A stretch of DNA of 64,000 nt from Kocuria rosea (GCF_006094695.1 NZ_CP035103.1:2542001-2606000); one strand, 5' to 3'; shown: positions 29,393 through 40,659, counted from the stretch's first letter. Notes: a model not told the origin generated them from the letters alone. Translations and numbers: made by a program.

Positions 29393-32260
29393 TCAGGCGC
29401 GCGGCTTCTCGCGCATCTCCCACGTCTCGATGAGGTCGCCCTCGTGGATGTCGTTGAAGGAGCCGAGCCCGATACCGCACTCGTAGCCCTCGCGGACCTC
29501 GGTCGCGTCGTCCTTGAACCGGCGCAGCGAGTCGATGGTGAGGTTGTCCGCCACGACGCTGCCGTCCCGGACGAGCCGGGCCTTGGAGTTGCGTCGGATG
29601 GTGCCCTTGGTGATGTAGGCACCGGCGATGTTGCCCCACTTGGAGGAGCGGTACACCTCGCGGATCTCGGCGGTGCCGAGCTCCACCTCCTCGTACTCCG
29701 GCTTGAGCATGCCCTTGAGCGCGCTCTCGACCTCGTCGATGGCGTTGTAGATCACCGAGTAGAACTTCATCTCGACGCCCTCGCGGTCGGCCAGCTCCGT
29801 CACGCGCTCGGCGGGACGGACGTTGAAGCCGATGATGATCGCGTTGTCCACGGTCGCCAGGTTGACGTCGTTCTGGGTGATCGCGCCGACGCCGCGGTGG
29901 ATGACCCGCAGCTGGACCTCCTCGCCCACGTCGATCTTGAGCAGCGAGTCCTCGAGCGCCTCCACGGCACCGGACACGTCGCCCTTGATGATGAGGTTGA
30001 GCGTGTCGATCTTGCCGGCGGCCACGGCCTCGTCGAAGGACTCGAGCGTGATCCGCTTGCGGCGCTTGGCGAGCAGGGCGTTGCGGTCCGCCGCCTGGCG
30101 CTTCTCGGCGATCTGGCGTGCGGTGCGCTCCTCCGGGGTGGAGAGGAACGTGTCGCCCGCCCGGGGCACCGAGTCGAGGCCCAGCACCTGCACGGGACGC
30201 GAGGGACCCGCCTCCTCGACGGACTGCCCGTTCTCGTCGAACATGGCGCGCACCCGGCCGTACGCGGCACCGGCGACGATCGCGTCGCCGACGTGCAGCG
30301 TGCCGGACTGGACGAGCACGGTCGAGACCGCACCGCGGCCCTTGTCCAGGTTCGCCTCGATGGCCACGCCGCGGGCGTCCTTGTTCGGGTTCGCCGAGAG
30401 CTCGAGCGCGCCGTCCGCGGTCAGCACGATCGCGTCCAGCAGGTCGTCGATGTTGAGGTTCTGGCGCGCGGAGACGTCGACGAACATGGTGTCGCCGCCG
30501 TACTCCTCGGGGACCAGGCCGTACTCGGTGAGCTGGCCGCGGATCTTCTCCGGGTTCGCGTCGGGCTTGTCGATCTTGTTCACCGCGACCACGATCGGCA
30601 CGCCGGCGGCCTGGGCGTGGTTGAGCGCCTCGACCGTCTGCGGCATGACGCCGTCGTCCGCGGCGACCACGAGCACGGCGATGTCCGTCACCTGGGCACC
30701 ACGGGCACGCATGGCGGTGAACGCCTCGTGGCCCGGGGTGTCGATGAACGTGATCTGCCGCTCCTGGCCGTCGACCTCGGTGTCGATCTGGTAGGCGCCG
30801 ATGTGCTGGGTGATGCCACCGGCCTCCCCCTCGATCACCTTCGTGTTGCGGATCGCGTCGAGCAGGCGGGTCTTGCCGTGGTCGACGTGGCCCATGACGG
30901 TGACGACCGGCGGGCGCGCCTCCAGGACGTCCTCGCCCTCGGCCGCGGCCTCGGCCTCCAGGTCGATGTCGAAGGACTCGAAGAGCTCGCGCTCCTCGTC
31001 CTCCGGGGAGACGACCTGGATCCGGTACCCGAGCTCCGCGCCCAGCAGCTGGAAGGTCTCCTCGTCGAGGGACTGCGTCTGCGTGGCCATCTCGCCGAGG
31101 TGGATGAGCACCGTGACGAGGGAGGCCGGGTTCGCGTTGATCTTCTCGGCGAAGTCCGTGAGGGACGCGCCGCGCCGCAGGCGGACGACCGTGGTGCCGT
31201 CGCCGTGGGGCACGGAGACGCCGCCGACGGACGGGGCCTTCATCTGCTCGAGCTCCTGGCGCTTCGCCCGCTTCGACTTGCGCTGCTTGCCGCGGGCACC
31301 GCCGCGCCCGAAGGCGCCCTGGGTGCCGCCGCGGCCGCCGCGGCCGGGGCCGCCGCCGGGACGGGAGAACCCGCCCCCGCCGCCGCCGGGACCGCCGCGG
31401 CGGGGACCTGCGCCGCCGCCGGCCGGCCGGGAGCCGATCGGGGCCACGCCGGTGGTGTGCCCGGGCATCATGTTCGGGCTGGGGCGTGCGCCGCCGGGGC
31501 GGGGACCGCCCTGGGGCCGCGGGCCGCCCTGGCCCTGCGGACGGGGACCGCCCTGACCCTGGCCCTGCGGGCGGGGACCGCCCTGGCCCTGGCCCTGGGG
31601 ACGCGGTCCGCCCTGGCGCTCGGGACGGCCCGAGCGCATGCCCTGCTGGGCGGCGAACGGGTTGTTGCCCGGACGCGGACCCGCCGGGCGGGGAGCACCG
31701 GGGCGCGGCGCGGCCGAGCCCGGACGGGGCGCGGTGCCACCGGGACGCGGCGCGGCGGAGCCCGGACGGGGCGCTCCGCTGCGGCCCATGCCCTGCTGGC
31801 TGGCGAACGGGTTGTTGCCCGGGCGCGGGCCCGGGGCGGGGGTCCTGGCGCCCGGGGCCGCCGGGCGCTGCGGCGCGGACCGCTCCGGGGTCGAGGACGG
31901 CTCGGCGGAGCGCTGCTCGGGCGCCTTCTCGGCCGGCCGCTGCTCGGCGGCCTTCTCGGGCGCGCGCTCCGGCGCCTTCTCGGCGGGCTTGGCGGCCGCC
32001 GGGCCCGGGGCGGGCGCGGAGGTGCCGGGCCGGGACGAGGCGCCGGGCTTGGACGCGGGCTTGCCGGCGGGCGCCGGGGCCGCCGGGGCGGACTTCTCCG
32101 CCCGGCCGGCGAGGGCGGAGCGCAGCTTCTTGGCGACGGGCGGCTCGACGGTCGAGGACGCGCCTCGGACGAACTCACCCAGGGTCTGAAGCGTGGAAAT
32201 CGCTTCCTTGGACGTTATTCCGAGCTCTTTCGCGAGCTCGTGAACGCGGGGCTTGGCCAC
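29393..32260 (-). CDS. infB: Translation initiation factor IF-2
   Basis: GTPase that places fMet-tRNA on the 30S subunit. The IF2N domain ([20 protein letters not shown]) is at the start. A long disordered A/P/G/R/Q region fills about residues 45-340. The G domain has [12 protein letters not shown] near 457, [11 protein letters not shown] and [10 protein letters not shown], and C-terminal domains follow. 955 residues. GTG 32260 with AGGAG four bases upstream is clearly better than the longer frame start at 32302. Confidence 0.95.
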   Translation of the reverse strand: MAKPRVHELAKELGITSKEAISTLQTLGEFVRGASSTVEPPVAKKLRSALAGRAEKSAPAAPAPAGKPASKPGASSRPGTSAPAPGPAAAKPAEKAPERAPEKAAEQRPAEKAPEQRSAEPSSTPERSAPQRPAAPGARTPAPGPRPGNNPFASQQGMGRSGAPRPGSAAPRPGGTAPRPGSAAPRPGAPRPAGPRPGNNPFAAQQGMRSGRPERQGGPRPQGQGQGGPRPQGQGQGGPRPQGQGGPRPQGGPRPGGARPSPNMMPGHTTGVAPIGSRPAGGGAGPRRGGPGGGGGGFSRPGGGPGRGGRGGTQGAFGRGGARGKQRKSKRAKRQELEQMKAPSVGGVSVPHGDGTTVVRLRRGASLTDFAEKINANPASLVTVLIHLGEMATQTQSLDEETFQLLGAELGYRIQVVSPEDEERELFESFDIDLEAEAAAEGEDVLEARPPVVTVMGHVDHGKTRLLDAIRNTKVIEGEAGGITQHIGAYQIDTEVDGQERQITFIDTPGHEAFTAMRARGAQVTDIAVLVVAADDGVMPQTVEALNHAQAAGVPIVVAVNKIDKPDANPEKIRGQLTEYGLVPEEYGGDTMFVDVSARQNLNIDDLLDAIVLTADGALELSANPNKDARGVAIEANLDKGRGAVSTVLVQSGTLHVGDAIVAGAAYGRVRAMFDENGQSVEEAGPSRPVQVLGLDSVPRAGDTFLSTPEERTARQIAEKRQAADRNALLAKRRKRITLESFDEAVAAGKIDTLNLIIKGDVSGAVEALEDSLLKIDVGEEVQLRVIHRGVGAITQNDVNLATVDNAIIIGFNVRPAERVTELADREGVEMKFYSVIYNAIDEVESALKGMLKPEYEEVELGTAEIREVYRSSKWGNIAGAYITKGTIRRNSKARLVRDGSVVADNLTIDSLRRFKDDATEVREGYECGIGLGSFNDIHEGDLIETWEMREKPRA
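31490..31620 (-). repeat. Coding repeat [10 protein letters not shown] in infB
   Basis: About 30-bp units encoding [10 protein letters not shown], partly shortened, repeated four to five times in the disordered linker of IF-2. Seen on the plus strand as recurring GGACCGCCCTGGCCCTGG-type blocks. Likely variable in length between strains. Confidence 0.8.
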
Positions 32261-32464
32261 TTCTCTCCTGTCTCGGTCCGCACCGAAACAGGCACGAACC
32301 ACTTATTTTCCGTTGAGGCTCCCGGAGCATCGGCCGTCGAGGACGGCGCGGGGTCGCGGGAGGCCGTTGGCAGAGCACAACGAAGCACTCATCGCTGGGC
32401 ACTCATCGGTTTTCCATCGGTTCTCTGACTCGCTTTCCAGTTCTTCACCCGCGAACGGACGTGG

Positions 32465-32815
32465 TCACCGGTCCGGTCGGACCGCGCGGGCTGCCGTCCG
32501 GGGACGGCTGTGGTCGGCACTCGTGCGTCCGGTCGCCGGGGCTGCCCCCGTGGACAGCAGGGCGTCCAGTGCGGGGGCGACCGCCTCCGTGTCCACGACC
32601 GCCCGGAACGCGCGCCGGAAGGCGCGCCGGCGCAGGGCCGAGTCCAGGCACTCGTGGGAGGGGTGGAGCCAGGCTCCGCGACCGCCGAGGCGGCCGTCCC
32701 GGTCGACCACGGCCCGGAGGCCGCTGTCGGTCGGTTCGGTCACCACACGTACGAGCTGGTCAGGGTGTTCGGTGGTCCGGCATCCGATGCACGTGCGACG
32801 GGAGTCTGCACTCAC
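32465..32815 (-). CDS. ylxR: YlxR/RnpM family RNA-binding protein
   Basis: Small DUF448 protein. The family motif RTCIGCRTT is at residues 7-15, then GRGAWLHPSHECLDSALRRRAF. In Bacillus and Clostridium this family binds RNase P RNA (RnpM). 116 residues from GTG 32815. Sits between nusA and infB as in most bacteria. The C-terminal 25 residues are basic and disordered. Confidence 0.9.
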   Translation of the reverse strand: MSADSRRTCIGCRTTEHPDQLVRVVTEPTDSGLRAVVDRDGRLGGRGAWLHPSHECLDSALRRRAFRRAFRAVVDTEAVAPALDALLSTGAAPATGRTSADHSRPRTAARAVRPDR

Positions 32816-33010
32816 TCGCTCGGTACTCCTCGTCTCGCGCCGGGACGTCGGGGACGTCCCGTGCGGGCCGGGAGCGGGCGCCGGACAGGGACCACCAACG
32901 ATCTGACCGCTGTCCAGTCTATCCCGGGGACCGCCCTGGGCCGAAACCGGGGGCGCGCGGGATCCCGGGACCGCCCCGGGGCGGGGGCGCCGGTCCCGCC
33001 GCGGCGGGGC

Positions 33011-33991
33011 TCAGCGGCGCTCGGCGGCCTTCGACTCGGGCACGATGTCGATCTTCCAGCCCGTGAGCTTGGCGGCCAGGCGGGCGTTCTGGCCCTCCTT
33101 GCCGATGGCCAGGGACAGCTGGGTGTCGGGGACCACGGCGCGGGACGAGCGGGCCCGCTCGTCGAGCACGCTCACCCGGGACACCTTGGCCGGGGACAGG
33201 GCGTTGGCGATGCAGCGGGCGGGGTCGTCCGACCAGTCGACGATGTCGATCTTCTCGTCGTGCAGCTCGTTCATCACGGCGCGCACGCGGGAGCCCATCT
33301 CCCCGATGCAGGCGCCCTTGGCGTTGATCCCGGACTGGGTGGCGCGCACGGCGATCTTGGTGCGGTGGCCGGCCTCGCGGGCGATCGCCATGATCTCCAC
33401 GGAGCCGTCGGCGATCTCCGGCACCTCCATCTCGAACAGGCGGCGCACCAGGTCCGGGTGGGACCGGGACAGCGTGATGGACGGGCCCTTCATGCCGCGC
33501 TTGACCTCCACGACGAAGGCGCGGATGCGCGCGCCGTGCGGGTACTTCTCGCCGGGGGCCTGCTCGTGCGGGGGCAGCACGCCCTCCACGGTGCCGAGGT
33601 CGACCTGGACCATGTGGGGGTTGTGCCCCTGCTGGATCTGCCCGGAGACGATCTCTCCCTCCCGGCCCTTGAAGTGGCCCAGGACGGCGTCGTCCTCGAC
33701 GTCGCGCAGGCGCTGGAGGATGACCTGGCGGGCCGTGGAGGCGGCGATCCGCCCGAAGCCGGCCGGGGTGTCGTCGAACTCCCCGACCGCCTCGCCGTCC
33801 TCGTCCAGCTCGGGCGCCCAGATGGTGACGTGGCCGGTCCGGCGCTCGATCTCGGCGCGCGCTCCCGGCAGCGCGCCGGCGGTCTTGTGGTACGCCAGCA
33901 GGAGGGCCTGCTCGATGGTGGGGATGAGCAGGTCCACGGGGATGTCGCGCTCACGCTCCAGCAGTCGGAGGGTGCTCATATCGATGTCCAT
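33011..33991 (-). CDS. nusA: Transcription termination/antitermination factor NusA
   Basis: RNA polymerase elongation factor. N-terminal domain ([18 protein letters not shown]), S1 domain ([22 protein letters not shown]), KH1 with [19 protein letters not shown], and KH2 with [24 protein letters not shown]. 326 residues; it lacks the C-terminal acidic repeats of E. coli, as usual in actinobacteria. The first ATG follows GAGGAAGG at a good distance, so 33991 is preferred over the ATG four codons later. Confidence 0.95.
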   Translation of the reverse strand: MDIDMSTLRLLERERDIPVDLLIPTIEQALLLAYHKTAGALPGARAEIERRTGHVTIWAPELDEDGEAVGEFDDTPAGFGRIAASTARQVILQRLRDVEDDAVLGHFKGREGEIVSGQIQQGHNPHMVQVDLGTVEGVLPPHEQAPGEKYPHGARIRAFVVEVKRGMKGPSITLSRSHPDLVRRLFEMEVPEIADGSVEIMAIAREAGHRTKIAVRATQSGINAKGACIGEMGSRVRAVMNELHDEKIDIVDWSDDPARCIANALSPAKVSRVSVLDERARSSRAVVPDTQLSLAIGKEGQNARLAAKLTGWKIDIVPESKAAERR

Positions 33992-34113
33992 GTCCGGCCT
34001 TCCTCACCTGACGGCCCCGGGGACGGCGCAGCGCACCGTCGGGGATGACGGGGCGCCGCCACGGGTCGTGCTCGCGCACTCGTCGTCGCACTCGGTTGTC
34101 GTCGCACTGCGGA

Positions 34114-34137
34114 CCGCGGCGCCGGTGGGCGCCGCGG
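34114..34137. other. GC-rich hairpin in the rimP-nusA leader
   Basis: Ten-base perfect stem CCGCGGCGCC/GGCGCCGCGG with a four-base loop in the 191-base spacer between the rimP stop and the nusA start. The spacer also holds TAAGAT (minus strand, near 34150), a possible -10, and two TGCGACGAC copies. It could be an attenuator acting on nusA. Confidence 0.45.
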
Positions 34138-34182
34138 CGTCAACGGCACATCTTACACTCGTGCCGAGTGTGGCCGGGTCCG

Positions 34183-34698
34183 TCAGTCCGTGAACTCGAC
34201 CTCCACCCTGGCCCGGCGCACGGCCTCGAAGGCCCAGCGCTCCGGGTCGAGCAGCCGGGCCGGCATCCCCTTCTTCACCTGGTGGCTGCGCTGCAGGACC
34301 ACGCCGTCCTGGCCGACCTCGAGCAGGCGGGCCGTGAACTTCTCGCCCTCCACCGGGGTGACCCGCACCAGCCGGCCGATCGAGCGGCGCCAGTGCCGCG
34401 GGGCCGCGAGCTCCCTCGTGGCCCCCGGGGAGGACACCTCCAGCTCGTAGGCCGAGCCCGGCACGGGGTCCGTGCGGTCGAGGAGCTCGGACACGGCCCG
34501 GGAGACCGCGGCGATCCGGTCGATGTCCACGCTGTCGGTGCTGTCCTCCGGCAGGTCCACGAGCACCTGCAGCACGAGCCCGGTGCCGGCGGGCTTCAGG
34601 GCGACGTGCTCCAGGACGAGCCCCGACTCCTCCACCGCGGGGCCGATCAGCTCGGCCAGCCGCTGGTCGTCGGGTCCGGGGGTGCTCTGCTCGCTCAC
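34183..34698 (-). CDS. rimP: Ribosome maturation factor RimP
   Basis: Assists 30S assembly. The N-terminal domain has LEHVALKPAGTGLVLQVLVD and YELEVSSPGATRELAAPRHW, followed by an SH3-like C-terminal domain. 171 residues. GTG start after GAGGAG. First gene of the nusA-infB operon. Confidence 0.92.
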   Translation of the reverse strand: MSEQSTPGPDDQRLAELIGPAVEESGLVLEHVALKPAGTGLVLQVLVDLPEDSTDSVDIDRIAAVSRAVSELLDRTDPVPGSAYELEVSSPGATRELAAPRHWRRSIGRLVRVTPVEGEKFTARLLEVGQDGVVLQRSHQVKKGMPARLLDPERWAFEAVRRARVEVEFTD

Positions 34699-34798
34699 GG
34701 GGTCTCCTCGTGCTGTCGGGACGTCGGGGTCGGTCCTGGAGATCCTATGATGAACGCGGCCCTCCGCCGTCCCCCGCCGCGTCCCCCAGGAGCCCCCG

Positions 34799-35833
34799 GT
34801 GACCGATCCCCGCACGCCCGTCCCCCGGGTGCTCCCGCTGGTGCTGGGGGTCCTGCTCGCCACCGGGGCGGCCGGGGCGTGGTGGCTGGACTCCGCCCGG
34901 CCGGTGCCCCCGGACGAGGTCGCGCGCGCCGAGGCGTGGCGGGGAACCGAGGCGCTGCTCGCGGCGCCCGCCCCGGCGCCCGCCGCCGCGTGGGCGGACG
35001 TGCGCGCCGACCTGGCCCGGCAGCTCGAGGCCCTCGGTCCCGCGCCCGACGACCGCACGAGCGCCGCCGCCCGGGCCGGGCGTCCCTCCCCCGCCGGCGG
35101 CACCGGCGGCGTCAGCCCCGGAGACGCCGGGGACGCCGGGGACGCCGCGGAACCGGGCGCCACGGCGTCCGCCGCGCTGCGGACGACGGCGACGGCCCTC
35201 GCCGGGGACGCCCTGGCCGCCGAGGACCCCGCCCTGGCGCGGGTGCTCGCCGCGGCGGCGGTCTCGCGGGCCACGGCGGCCCGGCAGCTCGCGGTCCCGC
35301 AGGGCCCGGCGCCGCAGGTCCCGGCTCCGGCCGGCGCCGACCTGTGCGACGCCGCCGGGGATCCGGCCCCCGGCGGGACGACCGCTCCCGGGGCCGTCCT
35401 GTGGTCGGCGCTGGACCGCGCCGGCTACGCCTTCGAGGCGCTGGCCGCCCGCACCGGGACGGCCCCGGACGCCGCCGCCCCTGACGTTGCCGCCCCGGCC
35501 GGTGCCGTCCCCGCCGAGCTGGCGGCCCGGGCGCGGGCGGACGTCGAGGAGCTCCTGGGGTCCCCGTCCGCCCGGCGGGTGCTCGCGGCGGACCCGGGGC
35601 TGCCGGCGGGCGCCTACGTCCTGCCCGAGGACGTGCGGGAGCACCCCGGCCGGGTCGCGGACACGGCGGCGCGGGACGTGCAGGATGCCGCCGCGCACGT
35701 GCTGGCCCGCGGGGACGCCGGCGACCGGTGCTGGGCGCTCGTGGCGCTCGAGCGCGCGACCGGGCTGCGCGCCGCGCTCACGGGGGAGGTCGACGCCCTG
35801 CCCGGCGTGGTCCGGGACGACCCGCCGCAGTGA
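34799..35833 (+). CDS. Exported Ala-rich protein, possibly DUF4439/ferritin-like
   Basis: 344 residues from GTG 34799. A hydrophobic segment (about 10-29) acts as signal or anchor; no lipobox cysteine is seen. The rest is extremely Ala/Pro/Gly-rich. The C-terminal half (LDRAGYAFEALAARTG ... LPAGAYVLPEDV ... CWALVALERATGL) resembles DUF4439 proteins, a ferritin-like four-helix fold found beside rimP in related genera. I am not sure of the family. Two cysteines lie in the mature part. Divergent from rimP. Confidence 0.6.
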   Translation: MTDPRTPVPRVLPLVLGVLLATGAAGAWWLDSARPVPPDEVARAEAWRGTEALLAAPAPAPAAAWADVRADLARQLEALGPAPDDRTSAAARAGRPSPAGGTGGVSPGDAGDAGDAAEPGATASAALRTTATALAGDALAAEDPALARVLAAAAVSRATAARQLAVPQGPAPQVPAPAGADLCDAAGDPAPGGTTAPGAVLWSALDRAGYAFEALAARTGTAPDAAAPDVAAPAGAVPAELAARARADVEELLGSPSARRVLAADPGLPAGAYVLPEDVREHPGRVADTAARDVQDAAAHVLARGDAGDRCWALVALERATGLRAALTGEVDALPGVVRDDPPQ

Positions 35834-35854
35834 CCTCCCGCCCGGTGGGGCGGC

Positions 35855-36667
35855 TCAGGCTCCCCGCAGCACGTCGACGCCCAGCTTGAGGATGAGCAGC
35901 GAGACCACGGTGAGGAACACCACCCGGATGAAGCGGCTGCCGCGGGCCACCGCGGTGCGCGCCCCGAGGTAGCCGCCCAGCATGTTGGACAGCCCCAGGA
36001 CGAGACCCAGGCCCCACAGCACCGACCCGTGGCCGAAGAAGAACACGAGCGCGCCCACGTTGGTCGCGAGATTGACGATCTTCGCCTTGGCGCTGGCGGC
36101 CAGGAAGCTGTAGCCCAGCAGCGTGATCATGGCGATGACCAGGAACGAGCCGGTGCCCGGGCCCATCACGCCGTCGTAGAAGCCGATGACGGTGCCGATC
36201 ACCATCGCGGTGCCGTAGTGCCGCGCCCCGCTGTGGCGCAGCTCGGTGAGCTGCCCCACGGTGGGCCGGGCCACGGTGAACAGGAGCACGGCCACCAGCG
36301 CGGCGAGGATGATCGGGCGGAACACCGCCTCGGGCAGGGACGCGGCCAGCGCCGCCCCGCCGAAGCTGCCGAGAAGCGCGACGCCGGCCATGGGCAGGGC
36401 GGTGCGCAGGTCGGGGGACGTGCGCCGGTAGAAGGTCAGCGCGCTCGTCGCGGTGCCGAACACGGAGCCCATCTTGTTGGTGGCCAGGGCCTGGACGGGG
36501 CTGATCCCCGGGACCATCAGCACCACGGGCAGCTGCAGCAGGCCGCCGCCGCCGACCACGGCGTCGACGAATCCCGCGGCGAGCCCGGCCGCCACCAGCA
36601 GGGCGACGACGCCGGGGTCCATCTGCTCCAGGCCCGAGGCCCCGAGCCAGGCGCCGAGCCCCTGCAC
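35855..36667 (-). CDS. TSUP family sulfite/anion exporter (TauE/SafE)
   Basis: Eight-helix membrane protein of the TauE/SafE group that moves sulfite, sulfoacetate or related anions. Typical GFVDAVVGGGGLLQLPVVLM near the start and NKMGSVFGTATSALTFYRR in the first repeat; the second repeat holds GFYDGVMGPGTGSFLV. 270 residues from GTG 36667, four bases after proS; an internal ATG at 36622 with GGAG upstream is a good alternative. Substrate unknown. Confidence 0.82.
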   Translation of the reverse strand: MQGLGAWLGASGLEQMDPGVVALLVAAGLAAGFVDAVVGGGGLLQLPVVLMVPGISPVQALATNKMGSVFGTATSALTFYRRTSPDLRTALPMAGVALLGSFGGAALAASLPEAVFRPIILAALVAVLLFTVARPTVGQLTELRHSGARHYGTAMVIGTVIGFYDGVMGPGTGSFLVIAMITLLGYSFLAASAKAKIVNLATNVGALVFFFGHGSVLWGLGLVLGLSNMLGGYLGARTAVARGSRFIRVVFLTVVSLLILKLGVDVLRGA

Positions 36668-36671
36668 GGGA

Positions 36672-38471
36672 TCAGCCGCGCACTGCGGCGGCGACCACGG
36701 CGGCGACGCCGTCCCGGGGCACGTCCTCGCTGCTGCCGCTCGCGCGGTCCTTGAGCTCGAGGACGCCGTCCTTGAGGCCGCGGCCGACCACCAGCACGGT
36801 GGGCACGCCGAGCAGCTCGGCGTCGCCGAACTTCACGCCCGGGGAGACCTTGGGCCGGTCGTCGAAGAGGACCTCGAGCCCCTCCGCCTCGAGCTCGGCC
36901 ACGACCTTCTCGGCCTCCTCCAGCACCTCGGGGCCCTTGCCGGTGGCGACCACGTGGACGTCCGCGGGGGCGGCCTGGCGCGGCCAGAGCAGCCCCTTGT
37001 CGTCGTGGTAGGCCTCGGCGAGGGCGGCCACCGCCCGGGTGACCCCGATCCCGTAGGAGCCCATGGTCACGGTGACGAGCTTGCCGTTGCGGTCGAGCAC
37101 CTTCAGCCCCAGTGCCTCCGCGTACTTGCGGCCCAGCTGGAAGATGTGGCCCATCTCGATGCCGCGGGCCGCCTCGAGCGGGCCGGAGCCGTCCGGCGCG
37201 GGATCGCCGGCCCGGACCTCGGCGCACTCCAGGACGCCGTCCCAGGCGAAGTCGCGCCCGGCCGTGAGGTCGTAGACGTGCTGGCCGGCCACGTTCGCCC
37301 CGGTCACCCACCGGGTGCCGCGGACCACGCGCGGGTCCACGAAGAAGGGGATGCCGGTCGAGGACTTCTCGCCGAGCACGGCCTGGTCCGGGGACAGCCC
37401 CGGCCCGATGTAGCCCTTGACCAGCAGCGGGCAGGCGCGCAGGTCCTCGTCACCGGCCTGCTCCACCAGCACCTCGCCGGAGACGTCCAGGGCGGCGCCG
37501 ATGCCGGCCTCGATGCGCTTGAGGTCCACGGCGCGGTCGCCGGGCAGGCCGACCGCCACGAGCCGCCTGGCGCCGTCGGGCAGGACGACGGCGAGCACCA
37601 CGTTCTTGAGGGTGTCGCCGGCGGTCCAGGGCCCCTCGGCGCGCGGGTGCAGCTCGTTCGAGCGCTGCACGAGCGTGTCGATCGTGGGGCTCTCCGGGGT
37701 CTCGAGCACCCGTGCCTCGGGGGCCCCGGCGGGATCGGTCTCCGCGGGCACCACGGTGGTCACCGCCTCGACGTTGGCCGCGTAGCCGCCGGGCGAGCGC
37801 ACGAACGTGTCCTCGCCGATGACCGTGGGGTGCAGGAACTCCTCGGAGCGGGAGCCGCCCATGGCCCCGGACTGGGCCGAGACGGCGACCACGGGCAGGC
37901 CGAGGCGCTCGAAGATCCGGACGTAGGCCTCGCGGTGCCTGGCGTAGGACTCGTCGAGACCGGCGTCGTCGACGTCGAAGGAGTAGGAGTCCTTCATGAC
38001 GAACTCGCGCCCGCGCAGGAGACCGGCGCGGGGGCGGGCCTCGTCCCGGTACTTCGCCTGGATCTGGTAGAGGGTGACGGGGAGGTCCTTGTAGGAGGAG
38101 TACAGGTCCTTGACGAGCAGCGTGAACATCTCCTCGTGCGTGGGCGCGAGCAGGTAGTCGGCGTCCTTGCGGTCCTTCAGGCGGAAGAGGTTCTCCCCGT
38201 ACTCCGTCCAGCGGTTCGTGACCTCGTAGGGCTCGCGCGGCAGCAGCGCCGGGAAGTGCACCTCCTGGGCGCCGATCGCATCCATCTCCTCGCGCACCAC
38301 CTGCTCGACCTTCCCGAGCACCCGCAGGCCCATCGGCAGCCAGGTGTAGATGCCCGGGGCGGCCCGGCGGATGTAGCCGGCGCGGACGAGCAGCTTGTGG
38401 CTGTCCACCTCGGCGTCGACCGGGTCTTCGCGGAGGGTTCGCAGGAACAGGGAGGAGAGTCGCAGCGCCAC
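36672..38471 (-). CDS. proS: Prolyl-tRNA synthetase, bacterial type
   Basis: Class II synthetase. Motif 1 region [14 protein letters not shown], motif 2 [20 protein letters not shown], the YbaK-like editing insertion domain in the middle, and motif 3 [19 protein letters not shown]. 599 residues. GTG 38471 ([15 protein letters not shown]) is the natural start; a longer frame reaching 38597 is not conserved-looking. Confidence 0.94.
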   Translation of the reverse strand: MALRLSSLFLRTLREDPVDAEVDSHKLLVRAGYIRRAAPGIYTWLPMGLRVLGKVEQVVREEMDAIGAQEVHFPALLPREPYEVTNRWTEYGENLFRLKDRKDADYLLAPTHEEMFTLLVKDLYSSYKDLPVTLYQIQAKYRDEARPRAGLLRGREFVMKDSYSFDVDDAGLDESYARHREAYVRIFERLGLPVVAVSAQSGAMGGSRSEEFLHPTVIGEDTFVRSPGGYAANVEAVTTVVPAETDPAGAPEARVLETPESPTIDTLVQRSNELHPRAEGPWTAGDTLKNVVLAVVLPDGARRLVAVGLPGDRAVDLKRIEAGIGAALDVSGEVLVEQAGDEDLRACPLLVKGYIGPGLSPDQAVLGEKSSTGIPFFVDPRVVRGTRWVTGANVAGQHVYDLTAGRDFAWDGVLECAEVRAGDPAPDGSGPLEAARGIEMGHIFQLGRKYAEALGLKVLDRNGKLVTVTMGSYGIGVTRAVAALAEAYHDDKGLLWPRQAAPADVHVVATGKGPEVLEEAEKVVAELEAEGLEVLFDDRPKVSPGVKFGDAELLGVPTVLVVGRGLKDGVLELKDRASGSSEDVPRDGVAAVVAAAVRG

Positions 38472-38619
38472 GAGGGCTCCGTTTCTCCCGGGGAGCGCGG
38501 CGTGGTGCGGCCGGGCCCGGGCGTCGAGAGGATGGGCGGCGCCGACGGCGCCGCTGATTCCGGTCAAATCTACACCCCCCGCCCCGCCCGGCCGCACCGG
38601 GATCGGCGGCCCCGGGCGC

Positions 38620-39474
38620 TCAGAGCAGGACGGTGGCGAAGGTCCCGACCCGCTCGAAGCCGACCCGCCGGTAGGTGGCGAGGGCCCGGACGTTGTAGTC
38701 GTTGACGTAGAGGCTGACCACCGGGGTGCGCCGGCGGGCGAGGCGCACGGCCGCCGCCATGCAGGGCGCCGCCAGCCCCCGGCCGCGGTGCGCCGGGTCC
38801 ACCCACACGCCCTGCACCTGCGCCACGCCGCGGGCCACCGAGCCGAGGTCGGCCTTGAACACCACGCGGCCCCCGTCGTCGGTCAGCACGAGGCAGCGCC
38901 CCGCCTCGACGAGCGCGGAGACCCGGTCCCGGTACCCGCGGTCGCCGCCCGTGTACGGGGAGTACCCGACCTCCTCCTCGAACATGGCGGCGCTCGCCGG
39001 GAGCACGGCGGGCAGGTCCTCGGGGCGTGCCACGCGCACGCCGGGGTGCGGGGCGGGCGCGGGGTCCCGGTCGATGGCCAGCAGGGGCTGGACGGGGCGC
39101 AGGTCGAAGGGCCGGGGCCACGAGCGCTCCACCCGGGACCACAGCCCGAGGACCAGCTCGGCGGGCCCGAACAGCGAGGCGTGCCGGGACCCGCCCCGCC
39201 GCAGGTGCCCTCCGACGAGGTCCAGGCCCGGGCCGTCCAGGGACACGGGCACCACGTTCGTGCCCACCCAGCACGCGCCGGTCAGCTCACCGTCCGGCCC
39301 GGCGGTGCCGACCACGGGCGGGATCCGCGAGCCTCTGCTCCCGCGGTACGACTCGACGTGGGCGGCCACGAAGGCGTGGGCGACGGGGTCCGCCTCGAGC
39401 AGCCGGTCCAGCTGGGCCGGATCGACCTCCCCCGCCGGCACCAGCCGCGGCGCCGTCCTCCGCTGCGTCCTCAC
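38620..39474 (-). CDS. GNAT acetyltransferase with N-terminal DUF4081
   Basis: 284 residues. DUF4081 domain in the first half ([33 protein letters not shown]), then a GNAT domain with [20 protein letters not shown] as the acetyl-CoA loop and [20 protein letters not shown]. Sits between proS and ispG, its standard place in actinobacteria. Substrate unknown. GTG start. Confidence 0.87.
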   Translation of the reverse strand: MRTQRRTAPRLVPAGEVDPAQLDRLLEADPVAHAFVAAHVESYRGSRGSRIPPVVGTAGPDGELTGACWVGTNVVPVSLDGPGLDLVGGHLRRGGSRHASLFGPAELVLGLWSRVERSWPRPFDLRPVQPLLAIDRDPAPAPHPGVRVARPEDLPAVLPASAAMFEEEVGYSPYTGGDRGYRDRVSALVEAGRCLVLTDDGGRVVFKADLGSVARGVAQVQGVWVDPAHRGRGLAAPCMAAAVRLARRRTPVVSLYVNDYNVRALATYRRVGFERVGTFATVLL

Positions 39475-39492
39475 CCGCCCGTCACCGGCCCG

Positions 39493-40659
39493 TCAGCTGA
39501 CGCTCACGACGGGGCTGCCCGCCGTGGTCTCCCCGTTCTCGTCCGTCTCCATCTCGGCGGCGATGCGGTTGGCCTCCTCGATCAGCGTCTCCACGATGAG
39601 GTCCTCGGGGACGGTCTTCACGACCTCGCCCTTGACGAAGATCTGGCCCTTGCCGTTGCCGGAGGCCACGCCGAGGTCGGCCTCGCGGGCCTCGCCGGGG
39701 CCGTTGACGACGCAGCCCATCACGGCCACCCGCAGCGGGACGGTGAGCCCCTCGAGGCCCGCCGTCACCTCGTCCGCGAGCGTGTAGACGTCGACCTGCG
39801 CGCGGCCGCAGGAGGGGCAGGAGACGATCTCGAGCTTGCGCGGGCGCAGGCCCAGGGACTGCAGGATCTGGTTGCCGACCTTGACCTCCTCGACCGGCGG
39901 CGCCGAGAGGGAGACCCGGATGGTGTCCCCGATGCCCTGGGACAGCAGGGCGCCGAAGGCCGTGGCGGACTTGATGGTGCCCTGGAAGGCGGGGCCCGCC
40001 TCGGTCACGCCGAGGTGCAGGGGCCAGTCGCCGCGCTCGGCGAGCAGCTGGTAGGCCCGGACCATGGTGACCGGGTCGTTGTGCTTGACGGAGATCTTGA
40101 AGTCGTGGAAGTCGTGCTCCTCGAACAGGGACGCCTCCCACACGGCGGACTCGACGAGCGCCTCGGGCGTGGCCTTGCCGTACCTGTCCATGATCCGCTG
40201 GTCGAGGGAGCCGGCGTTCACGCCGATCCGGATGGACACCCCGGCGGCCTTGGCCTCGCGGGCGATCTGGCCGACCTGGTCGTCGAACTTGCGGATGTTG
40301 CCCGGGTTGACGCGCACGGCCGCGCACCCGGCCTCGATGGCCGCGTAGACGTACTTCGGCTGGAAGTGGATGTCGGCGATCACCGGGATCGGGGACTTCA
40401 TGGCGATGATCGGCAGGGCGTCGGCGTCGTCCTGGGACGGGCACGCCACCCGGACGATGTCGCACCCGGTGGCGTTGAGCTCCGCGATCTGCTGCAGGGT
40501 GGCGTTGATGTCCGTGGTGGGGGTGGTCGTCATGGACTGCACGCTCACCGGCGAGTCGGAGCCGACGCCCACGGACCCGACCCGGATCTGCCGGGTCTTC
40601 CGGCGCGGGGAGAGGACGGGCTGGGGCGCGGCGGGCATGCCGAGGCTGACCGGGGTCAA
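39493..40659 (-). CDS. ispG: 4-hydroxy-3-methylbut-2-en-1-yl diphosphate synthase
   Basis: 4Fe-4S enzyme of the MEP isoprenoid pathway. N-terminal VSLGMPAAP and [17 protein letters not shown]; cluster cysteines in [14 protein letters not shown] and [18 protein letters not shown]. 388 residues. The start is TTG 40659, placed by GGAGGAA six to seven bases upstream (40663-40670) and by the family start. Follows rseP. Works in the same pathway as dxr, 4.6 kb away. Confidence 0.95.
   Translation of the reverse strand: MTPVSLGMPAAPQPVLSPRRKTRQIRVGSVGVGSDSPVSVQSMTTTPTTDINATLQQIAELNATGCDIVRVACPSQDDADALPIIAMKSPIPVIADIHFQPKYVYAAIEAGCAAVRVNPGNIRKFDDQVGQIAREAKAAGVSIRIGVNAGSLDQRIMDRYGKATPEALVESAVWEASLFEEHDFHDFKISVKHNDPVTMVRAYQLLAERGDWPLHLGVTEAGPAFQGTIKSATAFGALLSQGIGDTIRVSLSAPPVEEVKVGNQILQSLGLRPRKLEIVSCPSCGRAQVDVYTLADEVTAGLEGLTVPLRVAVMGCVVNGPGEAREADLGVASGNGKGQIFVKGEVVKTVPEDLIVETLIEEANRIAAEMETDENGETTAGSPVVSVS

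Noticed and set aside
32260..32302. Longer infB start at 32302
   Set aside because: The extra 14 residues do not match IF2N and the GTG at 32260 has a far better RBS.
29219..32428. 1069-residue plus-strand frame opposite infB
   Set aside because: Shadow of infB, with a low-complexity end that mirrors the PGQ repeats.
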